From Terfezia claveryi (Eukaryota; Ascomycota; Pezizomycetes; Pezizales; Pezizaceae): a stretch of 64,000 bases of DNA. Where the stretch lies: contig WHUX01000004.1 of the NCBI GenBank assembly GCA_015179025.1, forward strand, positions 806,001 through 870,000. Direction: 5' to 3'. The position numbers and the translations under genes were made by a program. Each line of letters starts with the position of its first letter. The first letter of the stretch is position 1. This document shows, piece after piece, positions 54,578 through 64,000 of this stretch. The notes below the pieces were generated by a model, which was given only the letters and a program-made list of their open reading frames with translations, was not told the origin of the DNA and did not search any database.

Positions 54578-56558
54578 CTACCTACGAGAGCGCCTAGATC
54601 TAGTTACACGGATGGTAGGAGATGCAGGAGAGGATACAGGATACCTCCGTGAGGTTTTTGTGAGCTTTGGACCGGGGGTAGAGGGTTCAGGGGGGCGGGG
54701 GGTCGCCAAAGTGATGGTAGAACGAGGAGATGAGGAGGAAATTTGTGAAATATCTGAGGACCATGAATCCAACCCTAGCCATTCTTCCGCATCAATTTCT
54801 TCAACATCAAGGTCTCCTTCATCAATATCTTCAAACTGCACTACCTTCTTGCCCTTCTGTCGCCCCTTACCCCCCACCTGATTTTTCCGCTTTTCCCGCT
54901 TTTTCGCTTCAGCTCTTTCCCGCTCTTCATATAACTCCTTCAGGACTGCCCCATCTAATACCTGGCCTCTAAAGCGAGATCTGAGTTCCCTCCGATCAAT
55001 AGGAGCTTTTAGAGCCTGTGCTGCTTGCCACTTTTGATTGATATCTCGCTCCAACTGCAAATCCTTTTCCTTATTGATAGCGAACCTTTCCAAGGAATCT
55101 ATCAACTCAGCAAGCTCCGTATTATGTGAATCCCGGGATTTTTTGAGAAGAAGCTTTGCCTGCCTTGCCCGATGAAGGAGTGCAGCAGAATTGGATGGGG
55201 TTGGTGGTATAGGAGGGGGGAGAGGAGCTGGTACTTCAGAGTCTCGATATGAGGGTAGTTGTATGAGAACAACCCTTGCATTAAGTGGGATTAGTCCTGC
55301 TCCCCGCCATGCTGACAGTATATTCTCTTTGGTAAAGGTCTGTAGGCGTGCTTTAACAAGCATTGGAAGGAAGTTGCCTTTAGTAACTGCAATTCGTCCA
55401 TATCTGATCAGCTTATCAACCTGTTGACCATAGTACTTTTGTAGGGGACTGTAAAGGCCAACATCCAATGGCTGGAGCAGATGTGTTGAGTGTGCAGGAA
55501 GACAATATGGAACAATGCGAGCGTTGATGCAATATTCCATAAGCGCAATATGGATATGGATTTCACATCCATCCAATATCAAAAATCTATATTGCGATGG
55601 AACATGAAGACGAGTTTTTGTTATGGCATCAAAATGCTTGAGCCACTCCATACACAAGCTTCGATTATTCCACCCAGTAGCACTATAGGTGAACTTCCAC
55701 TTGGTACAATGGATAGCATCTAAGTATTGATACCATCCCATATAGTGTGCAGCCCCTTTATAAATTACAAAGGGTGGGAGAACAATACCATCACCTGAGA
55801 TAGTCTCCACCACTGTAATTAATTCCCGGTTGGTATCACTTGCTATCTTACCACTCCTGCCTTTTACTAAACGCTTGCAAAGAACCTTAGCTCGATCTGT
55901 AACCCCCTGACGAAATCCTTTTTCATCCATATTGTATATATTTTTATCCGTAATCTTATATTGACTTCGAGCCTATATGTTTTAATTAGTATGAGTCTTT
56001 CAAATTTCTTAGGGATATACTTTTTTAACTCGACTAAAGTGAGCTTGAATAACTTGAGGATCATTTGCTTTCATCCTATCCGCTTCCATTGACGTATTGA
56101 TTTTTGCCACCACTTCCGGATGTCTATTTAAGAATCGAGATATATAATGTACTCCAATCTCATGATATGTCTCTATAGATTCAGGCCCAAATTTTAATAA
56201 GGCAATAGCCTCCTTTACATGTGCTAAACAAGGGGGAAACCCCCACTCATCTAGTCTAAAAATCCACCGTACAATAGCTTTTTCCTCCTGTGGAGATAGC
56301 AACATTTGATCAATATGAGCTGCTTGGTGGGATGTGGCACCTAGGGGATCTTAGCACCTGCTAATTCAAATATTAAGTGATGATACCTTTCAATCGACGG
56401 CTTAAGGTGCTATAATGAAGCCCATAAGCCTCTGCAGCACTTCTGATCGACTTGAACTTCCCTGTTTGGAAGGCCTTCATAGCATTCATAATATTGGTCT
56501 CCCGCTTCCTCTCTTCCAATTCCTTCTTCTGGCGCTTCACCAAATTGAGTTTCCCCAT
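54578..56558 (-). CDS. pogo/Fot1-type DDE transposase, three exons, apparently intact
   Basis: The start MGKLNLVKRQKKELE at 56558 is the first ATG in frame. Exons 56558-56387, 56340-56021 and 55972-54578 are separated by introns of 46 nt (GTATCA to CCCCTAG, branch GCTAAG) and 48 nt (GTATAT to ACATATAG, branch TACTAAT). Splicing gives exactly 628 aa. Residues 20-60 form a psq-type helix-turn-helix (SIRSAAEAYGLHYSTLSRRL), followed by GATSHQAAH and a CENP-B/Tc5-type DNA-binding domain (LLSPQEEKAIVRWIFRLDEW; ISRFLNRHPEV). The DDE_1 domain has IYNMDEKGF (D180), LILDGCEIH (D298) and LLQPLDVGLYSPLQ (D334). The last two Asp are 35 residues apart, as in Fot1-type enzymes. The usual DGHGSH block reads DGCEIH, a possible weakness. 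The C-terminal third is charged, with an Asp/Glu stretch and a basic end. It catalyses cut-and-paste movement if active. Confidence 0.9.
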
Positions 56559-56670
56559 TTCTGTAGCTTTGGTTGAGTTGTCGGAACCTCCGTATTGAGC
56601 ATTGGTTGCGTCGGTTAAGTTGTTGCCCCGCAAATAGCCCCGCAATTGACTAAGCACTAGCGCGACAGGG

Positions 56671-56714
56671 GTGTTGCATATCCCTGTCCTCTTGCATTAC
56701 CCCGTCACATGCTG
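56671..56714 (-). repeat. right terminal inverted repeat of the pogo-type element
   Basis: The complement begins CAGCATGTGACGGGG. Next to it, inside the element, GCGACAGGGG (56662-56671) adds a further partial repeat of the CGACAGGG core, a possible extra transposase-binding site (inference). Confidence 0.9.
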
Positions 56715-56716
56715 TA

Positions 56717-57321
56717 GCTCGTGCTCTTTTGCAAACATCGGCTTCGCTCCTTTGATCCCTCGCATATTGTGCTTATCTGAATCACCGACAGCCTCATTCC
56801 GCCATGGCCCTATAGTTTGTCCGATTATCAAACAGCTCTCTACCGAATTCATAACAATAAGCTCCACGCACAGTGCCTACCTTTGTCGGTACCTTCCCTA
56901 GTTCGCGGTAGAGTTGAAAGCGGTCGTGCATATGGCATAGTGAGGTATAATACGTACAATACATGAGTTTGAAGAAGCCCATAGTGAAACTCGCCTGCAG
57001 ACGAGGAACTAGAGAGGTTAACACCTCATATATTTGTTTTAGCTATGGCCATGAACTACTTCGAAATTTCAAGTTCAACTTCCTGTTGCTCCTGCACATA
57101 GTCTCTCCTTCACTCCAGCTCACCTTGTTTCCATCAACCTTGGTACCTTGCACTATTACTTGTGGAATTCTAAAAGGTACCAAGTTCCTTGCAACGATGA
57201 ACGCATATGCCACCAATTCTCCCCCCGTTCTTTTCCATGCCAGGTACCACGCTATCACTGCTATATAGCCTATGCGCACTGACGCCTTACCCCCGGGCGA
57301 GCTAAGAATAGCCAACCCAAC
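56717..57321. other. spacer between transposon and next gene
   Basis: Short frames on both strands lack motifs. It probably contains the 3'UTR of the minus-strand gene to the right. Nothing else was seen. Confidence 0.5.
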
Positions 57322-58266
57322 CTATCTAGACTGTAACTCCTGAGACCTCACACCTGGTTCTGCTCCCTGCTTCTTCAGTACCACCAACCATTTCCACCCT
57401 TGCCACCCCGTTTGCCCCGCCTTGAACCGGGCCAAATCCTTTTCATTCGACTCCCTCAACCACTTCACTCTTCCCCACATTGGCCTCGGATCTTGCCCCA
57501 TTCCCTCTGGAATCTTCTCGTTAGGCCCCAAACCCACCAACCACCGAACTACATAAGCCAATGTTTGTACTCTCTGCTCCCCTAGTGGTGTTGTTCGGTC
57601 AGGCTGTGCTGGGCTGCCCCAGTGGAATGCTTCGCAAATGTACCAGGGTGGGTTGGCTCCAAGGTACGCCAGCAGTCCAATAGCATCAGCAACGCACATT
57701 CGTGGACGCATTTTAGGAACGAGAACAAGTTGCTTGCGGCTTTCGAAGGATAACAAGTCTAGAATAGCGGTATAATACAGTCTGTAGTTGTTTTCAGTGA
57801 AGCCTAGGGAAATGCTGCGCACAGGAAATGGTTTGTTGGATTTATAGGATGGTGGATTGTAGTGTGGGAGCTTGAGATGGAGAAAAGATTGGAAGGGGCT
57901 GCGATGCTTATAGGCAGAGAAGAGAAAAGCTGCTATTTCGCTATCATCATCCCCATCAAATCCACACAGATATAACATCTAAAGACCCAGTTAGTGTATT
58001 TCCACAACACTTTCACATCACTAGACTTGAGTGTATATACTTACCATAGTCACAATCTCCTTCGCCCGCATTATTTGTTTGACTGCTGTAGAGCTTCTAC
58101 CCAACCCATACCAGGCTGAGCTCGTACTATAGTTAAGACTCTTGCTAATGGAAAGTGCAAGTTCGTCGGTTTCGGGATCTGGAATGATTGTCTCGGCATT
58201 GGGCAGGACGTTATAGCGATAACTTGCACTAGGGTCATAATCGCAAGTACCGCACTCTCCTTTCAT
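57322..58266 (-). CDS. uncharacterised fungal protein, two exons
   Basis: Exon 1 (58266-58045) starts MKGECGTCDYDPSASYRYNV; the intron (58044-57979, 66 nt) has GTAAGT, an ACTAAC branch site and a CTTTAG acceptor; exon 2 ends at 57322. The joined frame is 292 aa. Visible segments include DELALSISKSLNYSTSSAWY, AKEIVTMMLYLCGFDGDDDS, KMRPRMCVADAIGLLAYLGA, WLVGLGPNEKIPEGMGQDP and WLRESNEKDLARFKAGQTGW. No signal peptide or clear membrane helix is present. I do not recognise the family. Clean splice signals and frame continuity make it a credible gene. Confidence 0.7.
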
Positions 58267-58271
58267 AGCTA

Positions 58272-58385
58272 TAGCTATCTATGCGTATGAGATATGTGTT
58301 GGGATTCCGTATCAGTCGTATGAGGTATGTTTTGCGTATCCGTATAGTCGTATGAGATATCTATGCGGTACCCGTATCAGCGTGA
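58272..58385. repeat. degenerate repeats of CGTATGAGATAT upstream of the 57-58 kb gene
   Basis: GCGTATGAGATATG, GTCGTATGAGGTATG and GTCGTATGAGATATC recur at roughly 30-50 bp spacing, interleaved with CCGTATCAG/CCGTATAG. The array starts just beyond the start codon of the minus-strand gene, so it lies in its promoter or leader. Confidence 0.6.
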
Positions 58386-59624
58386 TGGAAGTTGAAGGAT
58401 GAAGTGAATGTGCTACGGGGAGAGTCGAAAAGTTTGTACTTATATACAGTACAGGCTCGTGTCTGTACGCAATCATGGTTTGAAAATAGCCTATTCTGTA
58501 TCCATCATGTTGTCTGGTTGCATGACCCCTCCGTAGTGGACCATGCAAGGGGCTCGCCAGACTAGCCCATTCATAAATATCCCGCCGGATGCCGGGCCGC
58601 ACTAGTCTGGTTGGGCACCAACCAGACTAAGCTGTGTATGCTAGTCTGGTCGCAACAACCTCCCGTAGAGTGATGCACACACGGAAACTAAATAGAGTAT
58701 TTAAATTCAATCGAAAGATAGAAAAGACAATCGATAGGCTATTAGAATTGGTATTCGATCCAGCAGATTTAGCTCATGTAAGAGGTTGTAGTCTGGTTGT
58801 GCAAACTCCAAATTAGCGAATGGACAAACTCGGACCCATTTCAAACTTTGGATGATAGTGAGGGCGAAGAAACTGACTTATCGCTCTTTGAATTAATATC
58901 GAAGAATATGCATTCCGTATAGTTCAAGGCCCTTAATGTCCGGCCATCGTCAGTTTTATACTAAACCACCACTTTCGAAAAAATCCATAAAAGATAAAAG
59001 GAAGTTCTACTTCTGGGATTATTACAAGAATACCTATTCCTATGATATCCCGGCTAACTGAACTAGATCTGCGTTGTGTAGGGAGTTCTTACACAAATTT
59101 GTATGGCAAAGGCATGCACCCATGCCTTCGCTAGCTTGCAGCAGATCTAACAACTATTTAGTGAAGAAGTAGGGAAGATATTAGGTGAGGTATGTATTCT
59201 GGATAATTTCGATATGATTCTACAAGCACTAAATAGTTGAGGGCATTGACGAATTTTAACGAATTTTCCAAAAGTAGTGGCTTTGGTCTAAAATTGACGA
59301 TGGCTGAACCCTAATGGCACGGAACTATACATACAGATTGGTCTAATCTCGTTTGTTTGTAACAACTTCTGTCAATACAGTGCAAGATTCATGCCTGAGA
59401 AACAGAAATCAATTGTCGTTATAAGAGTATTATCTTACGCATACTATTATGTTTCAGGGCTAAGGACGTCGGGTCCTACAGACAGGATGTGCCTGCCTTT
59501 CGTACTAATCACGAAGGAGCTCTCATAATTCTCACACAAAAAGAAAATCAATGTTCCTCAAAGGCACTACAATAATGAAGGCAAAGTAAACTTTGGCAAA
59601 CCAAGAAGCCCACACATTTTCGAA
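58386..59624. other. intergenic with clustered TAGTCTGGTTG motifs
   Basis: TAGTCTGGTTG occurs at 58603-58613 and inverted at 58619-58629, forming a 27-bp palindrome with 5-nt centre. Further forms occur at 58511-58520 (TGTCTGGTTG), about 58642-58652 (TAGTCTGGTCG) and 58789-58799. No supported gene. Confidence 0.6.
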
Positions 59625-61192
59625 TTAATCAAATAACTCGCCGAGATCTCCATCATAACAATCTGCATCATATCCATCCTCAACCGCTTCGCCGTCATCA
59701 AGATCATCCAGCCCATCATCAAAGTCATAGTCCGAAACGTCTTCTCTACCGCAGTAGGCTGAAGAGTAGGAATCCTCAAAAACATCCTCTCTATGAGGAA
59801 TATCGTCACTGCCAGCACTAGATATTCTATCTTCATCCCGAATGCGCTTAGTATATCCACCCCAAGAAACCTCATTGTCATCATCGTCAGAAGCATAAAT
59901 TTCGTAAGCATCATTATCAGAATTAGCATAAACCTCAGAACCATCAGCACCCGCAAAGACTCCATCATCCATTGCATCAGTAGTAATATCAGAATCCAGA
60001 GAATGATCGAAAACTGGCCGTGGACAATAATAACAAACGGGAGAATCATAGCCAACTGGGGAATCATAGCCAACTGGGGAATCATAACCAACTGGGGAAG
60101 GGCTATCCATCAGATCCCTGTAGCTATCAAACATAATCTCCAAGCAAAATTGGCACCATAATCTTGCATGCTCCCCACAGTCTAAGCACTTCAATGATCT
60201 CACATCCCTAGTGAACCAGCCCTCGTCATCAGCCTGCCAAATCCTCGAGCATGAACATGATTCACATGCCACTCGGGTAATGAGAACGGTCCTCTGACAG
60301 GTACTACATCTCTCCACAAGCCGACAGATGGCATCCCCTCCCTTCAGGGCGTACGCGTGGGTCTTCCATGTTGGCTCATCTCCCGGCGAAGACGCCCGCA
60401 ACAGAATCGCTTCCACTTCTGGGTGTATGTGGCAAAGCTCCTTCAGGGCTGTAAGGTCTGAAGCACCAGGCAGACATCTAGAAAGATATTGTAACAGAAA
60501 ATCCACGGCCTTATCCTTGAGCGACGGGAGGTTTTCAACTGCATATCTTGTTGCTTCAATCACTGGCGTCAGAATATTCGTGGGAATTGACATCGAGGCC
60601 TGCTGTCTTTCTAGAACCATTGCCAACTTGCTTAAACATGCGTCTTGCAAAGGTTGGATGTTAAATCGATCCGCAAATACATAAACCTTTATGTGGCCTA
60701 TGATATTGCTGATTTCATCGATATCGCTACGGTGCCTACATTCATATATATCACCGGTAGAACCTAAGCTTAGTCTTGTGTGCAAAATGAAGCTCAATAT
60801 ATTCGGATTCGGGCAATCCACGCACATTGTGTATGACCTGATATATGCCCACTCTAAAACGCGCTGCATAGTCTCGTCGTCCACCTCCCTAAGCACCATG
60901 AAGCCTTGCAGGCCCTCTTGCATCTCATTCTCAACGTGCTTCCTCATCTCTAGGGATAAAGAAGCGATAATTTCCTTATGGATATAATACTCGGCCCAGT
61001 TCCCGTCTGAAAGGATAATGGTAAAAACTTTGCTCTTTAGTCCCTGTACATTGAATCGACTAACACTGGCATCTCCTTCGTTGGAGCCTCTGCTGGGTGA
61101 GATTGCAAGCTACATATTTCAGCCGAAAATATCTGACGTTAGTTAAGTCCTGTTCGCTATTGGGGAATGATACAAGTCGATACCTGTGACAT
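59625..61192 (-). CDS. BTB/POZ domain protein with Cys-rich and acidic C-terminal part
   Basis: No ATG lies upstream in the main frame before a stop, although BTB sequence begins well before the first internal Met (60947). A 74-nt intron (61183-61110; GTATCG donor, ACTAAC branch, ATGTAG acceptor) joins the codons for MSQ (61192-61184, context ACCAATGTC) to the main exon, giving 497 aa in phase. BTB residues about 25-130: SKVFTIILSDGNWAEYYIHK, EIIASLSLEMRKHVE, VLEWAYIRSYT, HIKVYVFADRFNIQPLQDAC. After a helical segment come paired cysteines (CSTC, CESC, CLDC, CQFC) spaced like zinc ligands. Then DSPVGY repeats and a long Asp/Glu-rich tail follow. BTB domains dimerise or recruit partners; the closest usual annotation is 'BTB domain-containing protein' with unknown substrate. 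Confidence 0.8.
60043..60096 (-). repeat. 18-bp tandem repeat inside the BTB gene
   Basis: Three units (60043-60060, 60061-60078, 60079-60096) of GAATCATAGCCAACTGGG encode the six-residue repeat DSPVGY on the minus strand. Flanking partial units extend it slightly. Confidence 0.9.
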
Positions 61193-62592
61193 TGGTGTGT
61201 CACCGAAGAACGGTTACAAGAGTAGATGTGAACGGTAATACTTTTCTCGTATGGAGCCACGTTGTCTATTCTCGTGCCCTAGGGAAGTGAATCGGTATTG
61301 TCTAATTATTCCGGAGAAGCGGAGTTGGGAGAAGTACGAATTACTATAGAGAAGGACGGACATGTAACTGTCCTACCTGACGTCATTTACAAAGTACAGT
61401 GGATCAGGCTTGGGGCCAAGCTTGGCGATCTCAATATATCCTCGGGGACTGAAGTTGACTCCCGCAATCTGGTTGGCCAATTCTCTCTTTGATCCATACG
61501 TCGCATTCACACATTTTTCCAGGGCTGGGTATTGTATTTTTCGAATCCCCCCTAACCTGCCTGAATAACAAAGTGAGCAATGAAGCACAAAACACCCGAA
61601 AGGCACTCTTTGGAAAGAATACCTGGAGGAAAACGGTGAGATGATAAAGATAAGTAATTACACAACGGGAGGGTGCAGGGTTGAAGTAGATGGATATTAC
61701 AGTAAGGGTAGTAGTGGACCACCGGACATGTCAGAAAATAAGATATTGTATCAGTCGAAAGCAAGGTCCAGCCAACGATGATGATGCGTATATTAATTGA
61801 TATTACAACCGATTGCAACATTTTTTTCATCACTTTTGTCCCTTGATTTCTGCCCGCCAAATTCAGTGTGTGCACGCATACTAGCTCCCCCTGCCTATGT
61901 GGCGTCTTTTAATGAGTTCGAATCATTTTGTCCGCCCTGAGTTCACGTCATTTACCATTATAACTACAGGACACTAATTACGGTAAAAGGAGTACCGCCG
62001 CGGTTAGGGAGCTGAGGGTAACTTGCGCAGGGGTTGTGCTTCGATGCTGCTGCGCAGAACTGTGGAGGTGAGGGACTGGAGGCCTTGGGGTTGCTTTATG
62101 AGGATTGTGGTTTACTTTTCGTGTACTTAGATTTTCAAATACCTGCATAAACTTGGACGGCGATGTTTTTCAGACTGTTATTTTGATGGGGATTGTTGAC
62201 TTTTAAAGGAAAGAGATGTGGTGGAGCCAACGGGATGTTAGCCACTGTGGCGAAAAAGTCACCTAAGTAGGCACAGGGATTCTGAGGTTTTCATCTACCA
62301 TCGCTGGAAAGTACGGTACTGCTTTGTCTCACCTGGGCTTTGTCTCCAAAAAGGTCACCTGACGGACGTATCAGTGACATGAGTAAAATGCACCTTGAAA
62401 CATGGCTGACTGTTTCTTTGACCTGTTTCGGGGTGGTATTGAGAGGTTTTGTTTCATTTCTGTTCACACATATACCACACAAAGGATTCACGTTTAAAAC
62501 AGACCTCTGATTTTCATTACGTTCCTGACACTCGTTAATATCTGTCGATTACCCCAAAGGTCATTCCATATATCCGGTGACATACCACAGCT
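61193..62592. other. divergent intergenic region
   Basis: Contains the upstream regions of the BTB gene (minus) and the 62.6-kb gene (plus). A 64-codon plus frame near 61298 lacks ATG and motifs. Nothing else was recognised. Confidence 0.5.
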
Positions 62593-64000
62593 ATGGAGAA
62601 AAAGAGCGTGATTCCGCGGCGGAAATTCAACGTCCCAGAGACACTGGTTATATCTCCCGTTCGCGATATTGTAGCCTCTGGGCCTGCATCGACTCCATTA
62701 CCTCCACCACCGAAAGGGCACGGCACTCACACACGATCAAAGACGCTCACTTTGCAATTAGGCAGAGGTAGGGAGCCATCATTCGAGACGGGGACAGGAA
62801 AAAAAAGGTCTCTCGCCCGGTCCAAGTACTGGACTGGAAGGGGTACCAGTGGGCTGCAGTCTCCCCGATTGCATGGGTTTTCGCCAAGGGAGGTGAATGC
62901 CTTTGAGCAACGAAAGTCAATAGTGGAAAGTATTCCGGAAGAGGGTGATAGGAATGGAGAGGGCGAGGATGAGGCCAAAGGGGAAGGAGAGCAGTTAGCT
63001 TTTGACATGAGTGAGAGTGGCTTGGGGGGTCCAAAGCTGCTAACAGAAGATTGGGAAGCCTCCGATAGGGCAATTACGTCTCCAGCGCTGCCTGTAGGTG
63101 GTGCTGGAAATCCGGGGAGACTCTTCCCCACTCCCGATTGGCCGTTACCAATTCTGCCAGGCGTTGGAATTCTGCCAGACAGGTTATACCCCTCAGCAGC
63201 AACGGAGCCAGCCCCTCCTCATGGCAGTGATACGAATCAACATTATAAATCATTGGATGGATCCAGTATAACAGCTACGGGGAAGACTGCTCTACAAAAA
63301 CATACAGAAGGGTCCAATATCCTTTTACAGCAGCCATCTGTGATTGCGGTGGACAAAGAGCTACCACCTTCACCTGTATATTCCTGGCCGCGAGTATCCC
63401 CACTCCTACCTCCACCAGATTCACAGGGCAAATCAAGACTTGTATCGATAACGCCTAGTCTAGTAGCGGAGTTGGAAATAGAAGAGTCAGAAGGGGGAGG
63501 ATTTAGTGGGGAACAAACCAAAGGGCCTAATACACCCAAAACAAAACTAAGGCAGGCTTCTAGGAGGCGCGTGGTAGATGCACCGATATTAAGCTCATTT
63601 TCAACAGACACCGATACAGATTTTACAGAGGACGAACTGGAGGATGGACAAGGACAAGCAAATTATATCCCAATACAGACTGTGCCAGGGCAGCTTTTAA
63701 GTTTGGTTGAGATTGATGGCGGGGACCCGGCCATTGGGAGAAAGGGAAGTGTTAAGAGGAAACCCATATTGGGAAAATCTAAGTTGGCACAGGAGTGGGC
63801 AAAAAGGAGTAGCTATAGGAGTGATAGTGGGCAGAATAGCCCCAGCTATCCTACGCGAACCCAGGATAGGCCACGGTTGCTAGATACAAAGAGGGCGAAT
63901 GATACGCGACACGCACACCATCCCTTTGATCAAGAGAGCTCCGGAGCTTATCAGAAGCCATTGGGTGTGGCAGCGGTCTATGAAGCGAGAAGTTTGCAGC
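62593..64000 (+). CDS. long Ser/Pro-rich, probably disordered protein; 5' part, runs off the window
   Basis: ATG at 62593 (MEKKSVIPRRKFNVPETL) follows an in-frame TGA 15 nt upstream, and the frame stays open to the last base (469 codons shown). Antisense frames in the same region are shadows. Composition is rich in Ser, Pro, Gly, Glu and Lys with short motifs such as TPLPPPPKGHG, GREPSFETGTGKKRSL, KELPPSPVYSWPRVSP, LPPPDSQGKSRL, SFSTDTDTDFTEDELED and GSVKRKPILGKSKLAQEW. No folded domain, signal peptide or membrane segment appears in this part; any domain lies beyond the window. Basic and SP/TP-rich stretches suggest a regulated, phosphorylated scaffold, which is inference. Confidence 0.7.
   Translation, partial: MEKKSVIPRRKFNVPETLVISPVRDIVASGPASTPLPPPPKGHGTHTRSKTLTLQLGRGREPSFETGTGKKRSLARSKYWTGRGTSGLQSPRLHGFSPREVNAFEQRKSIVESIPEEGDRNGEGEDEAKGEGEQLAFDMSESGLGGPKLLTEDWEASDRAITSPALPVGGAGNPGRLFPTPDWPLPILPGVGILPDRLYPSAATEPAPPHGSDTNQHYKSLDGSSITATGKTALQKHTEGSNILLQQPSVIAVDKELPPSPVYSWPRVSPLLPPPDSQGKSRLVSITPSLVAELEIEESEGGGFSGEQTKGPNTPKTKLRQASRRRVVDAPILSSFSTDTDTDFTEDELEDGQGQANYIPIQTVPGQLLSLVEIDGGDPAIGRKGSVKRKPILGKSKLAQEWAKRSSYRSDSGQNSPSYPTRTQDRPRLLDTKRANDTRHAHHPFDQESSGAYQKPLGVAAVYEARSLQ

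Larger units (their letters stand above)
54527..56714 (-). mobile_element. complete Fot1/pogo-type DNA transposon
   Basis: A 2188-bp element bounded by inverted repeats and TA dinucleotides (54525-54526 and 56715-56716), the TA duplication expected of the Tc1/mariner/pogo superfamily. It contains a single spliced transposase gene in minus orientation with no stop or frameshift. Flanking sequence left of the element is the LINE mosaic, so insertion probably post-dates at least part of that mosaic. Confidence 0.9.

Noticed and set aside
59567..60161. Long antisense frames over the BTB gene (174 aa minus in another frame, 122 aa plus)
   Set aside because: They are shadows of the acidic GAT/GAA-rich BTB reading frame; composition is repetitive Met/Ile/Leu with no motif.
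62727..63611. Minus-strand frames of 108-134 aa under the gene starting at 62593
   Set aside because: The plus frame is open without interruption for 1.4 kb from an ATG; the minus frames are its complement.

Overview
The window reads as a filamentous ascomycete nuclear genome. The evidence is short introns (about 46-150 nt) with GT/AG ends and CTAAY/CTGAC-type branch sites, fungal start contexts, very large membrane/ankyrin proteins, a spliced Fot1/pogo-type DDE transposase, LINE fragments with RNase H, and a Ty3/gypsy relic. Gene density is low and repeats are abundant, so this looks like an accessory, transposon-rich region. The lineage below Pezizomycotina cannot be fixed from sequence alone. 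No tRNA, rRNA, CRISPR or prokaryotic feature was seen.

Layout. 0-1.8 kb holds the 3' part of a disrupted fungal gene that enters from the left. 3.96-5.87 kb (minus) is a six-exon VWA-domain gene with an extreme acidic tail. 11.1-18.6 kb and 22.0-29.1 kb are two copies of a tandem duplication. Each copy encodes a giant protein with a signal peptide, several membrane segments, a long conserved central region, about 15 ankyrin repeats and a disordered tail. Each copy is split by a different frameshift, and the two breaks lie roughly 70 nt apart in the same ankyrin repeat. The gap between the copies holds a Tc1/mariner relic (20.6-21.2 kb). 32-36 kb is a graveyard with a MULE-like open frame, a PIF1-like helicase relic and an orphan exon. 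40.97-41.72 kb (minus) and 44.87-46.35 kb (plus) are uncharacterised genes.

49.0-54.5 kb is a nested mosaic of LINE fragments, several with visible target-site duplications, plus a gag/RT-fused gypsy remnant. 54.53-56.71 kb is a complete Fot1/pogo-type transposon with 44-bp inverted repeats, TA duplications and an apparently intact 628-aa transposase after removal of two introns. 57.3-58.3 kb (minus) is a two-exon unknown gene, 59.6-61.2 kb (minus) a BTB/POZ gene with a 9-nt first coding exon, and 62.6 kb to the window end (plus) the 5' part of a long, probably disordered protein.

The genes do not form an obvious pathway. The strongest candidate for undescribed biology is the tandem pair of membrane/ankyrin giants, with patchy near-identity suggestive of gene conversion and independent frame breaks. 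The richest source of mechanistic detail is the LINE mosaic, which includes one insertion reduced to 8 nt plus poly(A) between clear target-site duplications. Exon models are built by eye from splice signals and frame continuity; boundaries may be off by a few bases.
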